A stretch of DNA of 64,000 nucleotides from Kiritimatiellia bacterium. GTDB lineage: Bacteria; Verrucomicrobiota; Kiritimatiellia; RFP12; UBA1067. The notes below the pieces were generated by a model. The model was not told the DNA's origin and did not search any database. It saw only the letters and a list, made by a program, of their open reading frames with translations. The position numbers and the translations under genes were made by a program. The first letter of the stretch is position 1, and each line of letters starts with the position of its first letter. Positions 63,266 through 64,000 of this stretch are shown here, piece by piece. The stretch spans positions 16,010-80,009 of the forward strand of contig JAQUCE010000006.1 of assembly GCA_028686345.1 (NCBI GenBank). Reading direction: 5' to 3'.

Positions 63266-63760
63266 ATGAACTCGACGTTCGCCACGAATTTCACCGCAGA
63301 GACATCGAACTATCTGTGGCGGGTATTCTCAGGAAATACTCCGTCAACCGAGGATGTCTATGATCTGACACTGACCTTCTATGACAGTGGCAATCAAGTC
63401 GTTGAGTCGCAGAGAGCACAGCTGGCGGTTGTAAAGGGCGCACTCGGAAATACAAAGGTGATCACCGCCTCTAAGGACACTCCGTGGCCAAAACTAAGTG
63501 GAAACGTGGTGATCCCCTATGATGCAGGGTGGTCGGCGGCAACTGCGGCTGCAACGGAGAGCCAGTTAGTGATCGCCAAGGTGGACGGTATTACTCAGAC
63601 CAATGCACTGGTGGACGCGGCCGGATATTTCGGCTGGAAAGTCATAGGGAGCGGCTTGGGCACGGGCACCTTCAATTTGGCGCTGAGCTTTCCCGGCACG
63701 CAGGGTGAGTGGAGCGGTACAGCGGTGTTGCCGAACGGTACAATCATCATGGTGCGGTAA
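63266..63760 (+). pseudogene. C-terminal remnant of a larger exported protein
   Basis: This frame (164 residues from ATG 63266; open back to 63212) encodes beta-rich sequence without a signal peptide: YDLTLTFYDSGNQVVESQ, KVITASKDTPWPKLSGNVVIPYDAGW and FNLALSFPGTQGEWSGTAVLPNGTI. It reads like the C-terminal end of a longer secreted protein, perhaps a relative of the protein that starts 74 bases downstream, whose 5' part was replaced by the repeat module ending near 63215. The ATG has only GGTCGTTGGA before it, a poor ribosome-binding site. It could still be a genuine small gene; that it is a remnant is inference. Confidence 0.5.
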
Positions 63761-63833
63761 TTGAAAGCTATAATGAAATAGTGCAAGCACCTGCTTGCAG
63801 ATAAAGTTTCTGGTGAAGTGAAAGGAGAAATAG
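63761..63833. repeat. Short spacer with a GCAAGC hairpin
   Basis: Holds TAGTGCAAGCACCTGCTTGC (63779-63798), a diverged copy of the dispersed hairpin, and the AAAGGAGAAATAG ribosome-binding site of the next gene. Confidence 0.7.
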
Positions 63834-64000
63834 ATGAAAATGAAGAAAGTTTTAATTGGAATGATGGCGATATTTGTGTCGGCAGGTACCGTTATGGCGG
63901 CTGATCCGATAATCAGCGATGTGATTGTTCAGCAGCGCTGGCCCTGGAGCCGGCTGGTGGACATCGACTATGTGCTGACATGTGATCCTGGGCAGTTGAT
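63834..64000 (+). CDS. Exported protein, 3' end outside window (possibly SUMF1-type)
   Basis: The first 55 codons are visible. They encode a signal peptide (KKVLIGMMAIFVSAGTVMA) followed by DPIISDVIVQQRWPWSRLVDIDYVL. This mature N-terminus resembles one I associate with secreted proteins of Kiritimatiellae and Lentisphaerae that often carry a formylglycine-generating-enzyme (SUMF1) domain further on; that domain cannot be seen here. AAAGGAG eight bases before the ATG is a strong ribosome-binding site. The preceding fragment could be the tail of a related gene. Confidence 0.75.
   Translation, partial: MKMKKVLIGMMAIFVSAGTVMAADPIISDVIVQQRWPWSRLVDIDYVLTCDPGQL

Noticed and set aside
1..64000. tRNA or rRNA genes
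   Set aside because: I looked for T-loop-like GGTTCGAATCC motifs and rRNA conserved segments while reading the gaps and saw none; a covariance-model search would be decisive.

Overview
The window looks like a chromosomal segment of a bacterium from the PVC superphylum, most like Kiritimatiellota or Lentisphaerota. That placement is inferred from gene content: Tat-exported Gfo/Idh/MocA oxidoreductases and sugar isomerases, secreted glycoside hydrolases (GH2, GH95, GH99-like, a DUF4091/GH123-like enzyme), a mutarotase fused to a sodium symporter, a hydrazine-synthase-alpha-like dihaem protein, and an exported protein starting a family I associate with Kiritimatiellae. No rRNA or tRNA gene was seen, so the placement cannot be tightened.

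Layout. 1-10.6 kb: 3' part of a secreted GH2 beta-galactosidase, pdxJ, a LysM/YkuD-fold membrane protein without the catalytic Cys, a sodium symporter bracketed by inverted repeats, a Gfo/Idh/MocA paralogue lacking its catalytic Lys and His, and a sugar isomerase. 11-17 kb: minus-strand scpA-scpB, trpS, and larC with an overlapping esterase. 17-24 kb: pyrE, an EboD/AroB-like synthase, a putative secreted zinc peptidase, hisH-hisF, ruvB. 25-30 kb: a URO-D-like methyltransferase divergent from a large secreted hydrolase. 30.6-35.6 kb: a five-gene plus-strand unit (M42 aminopeptidase, GT4 glycosyltransferase, lipoprotein, exported unknown, queH). 35.9-50.4 kb: GH95 fucosidase, lipA-gtrA, an anchored unknown, an operon of an AsmA-like protein, a terpenoid-toroid protein and a kelch-symporter fusion, an ELM1-like protein, and mutS. 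51.7-64 kb: psd, a second Gfo/Idh/MocA enzyme, the HzsA-like protein, a GH99-like/LamG protein, thiD-thiC under a TPP riboswitch, and a truncated gene followed by an intact exported protein cut by the window edge.

The genes combine ordinary housekeeping functions (cofactors B6, thiamine, lipoate; pyrimidine, histidine and phospholipid synthesis; repair; chromosome segregation; queuosine) with exported breakdown of complex glycans and uptake of the sugars through sodium-coupled transporters.

The most unusual aspect is the spacer DNA. Nearly every intergenic gap over 300 bases is a mosaic of short palindromic repeats from a dozen or so families, several with a GTAG foot followed by a hairpin, as in REP elements moved by RAYT transposases. 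Some are paired head-to-head like BIMEs. In at least six genes (scpB, queH, psd, pyrE, the EboD-like gene and the URO-D-like gene) the TAG stop codon lies inside such a palindrome or repeat. No RAYT gene is present here, so the mobilising enzyme, if any, must lie elsewhere.
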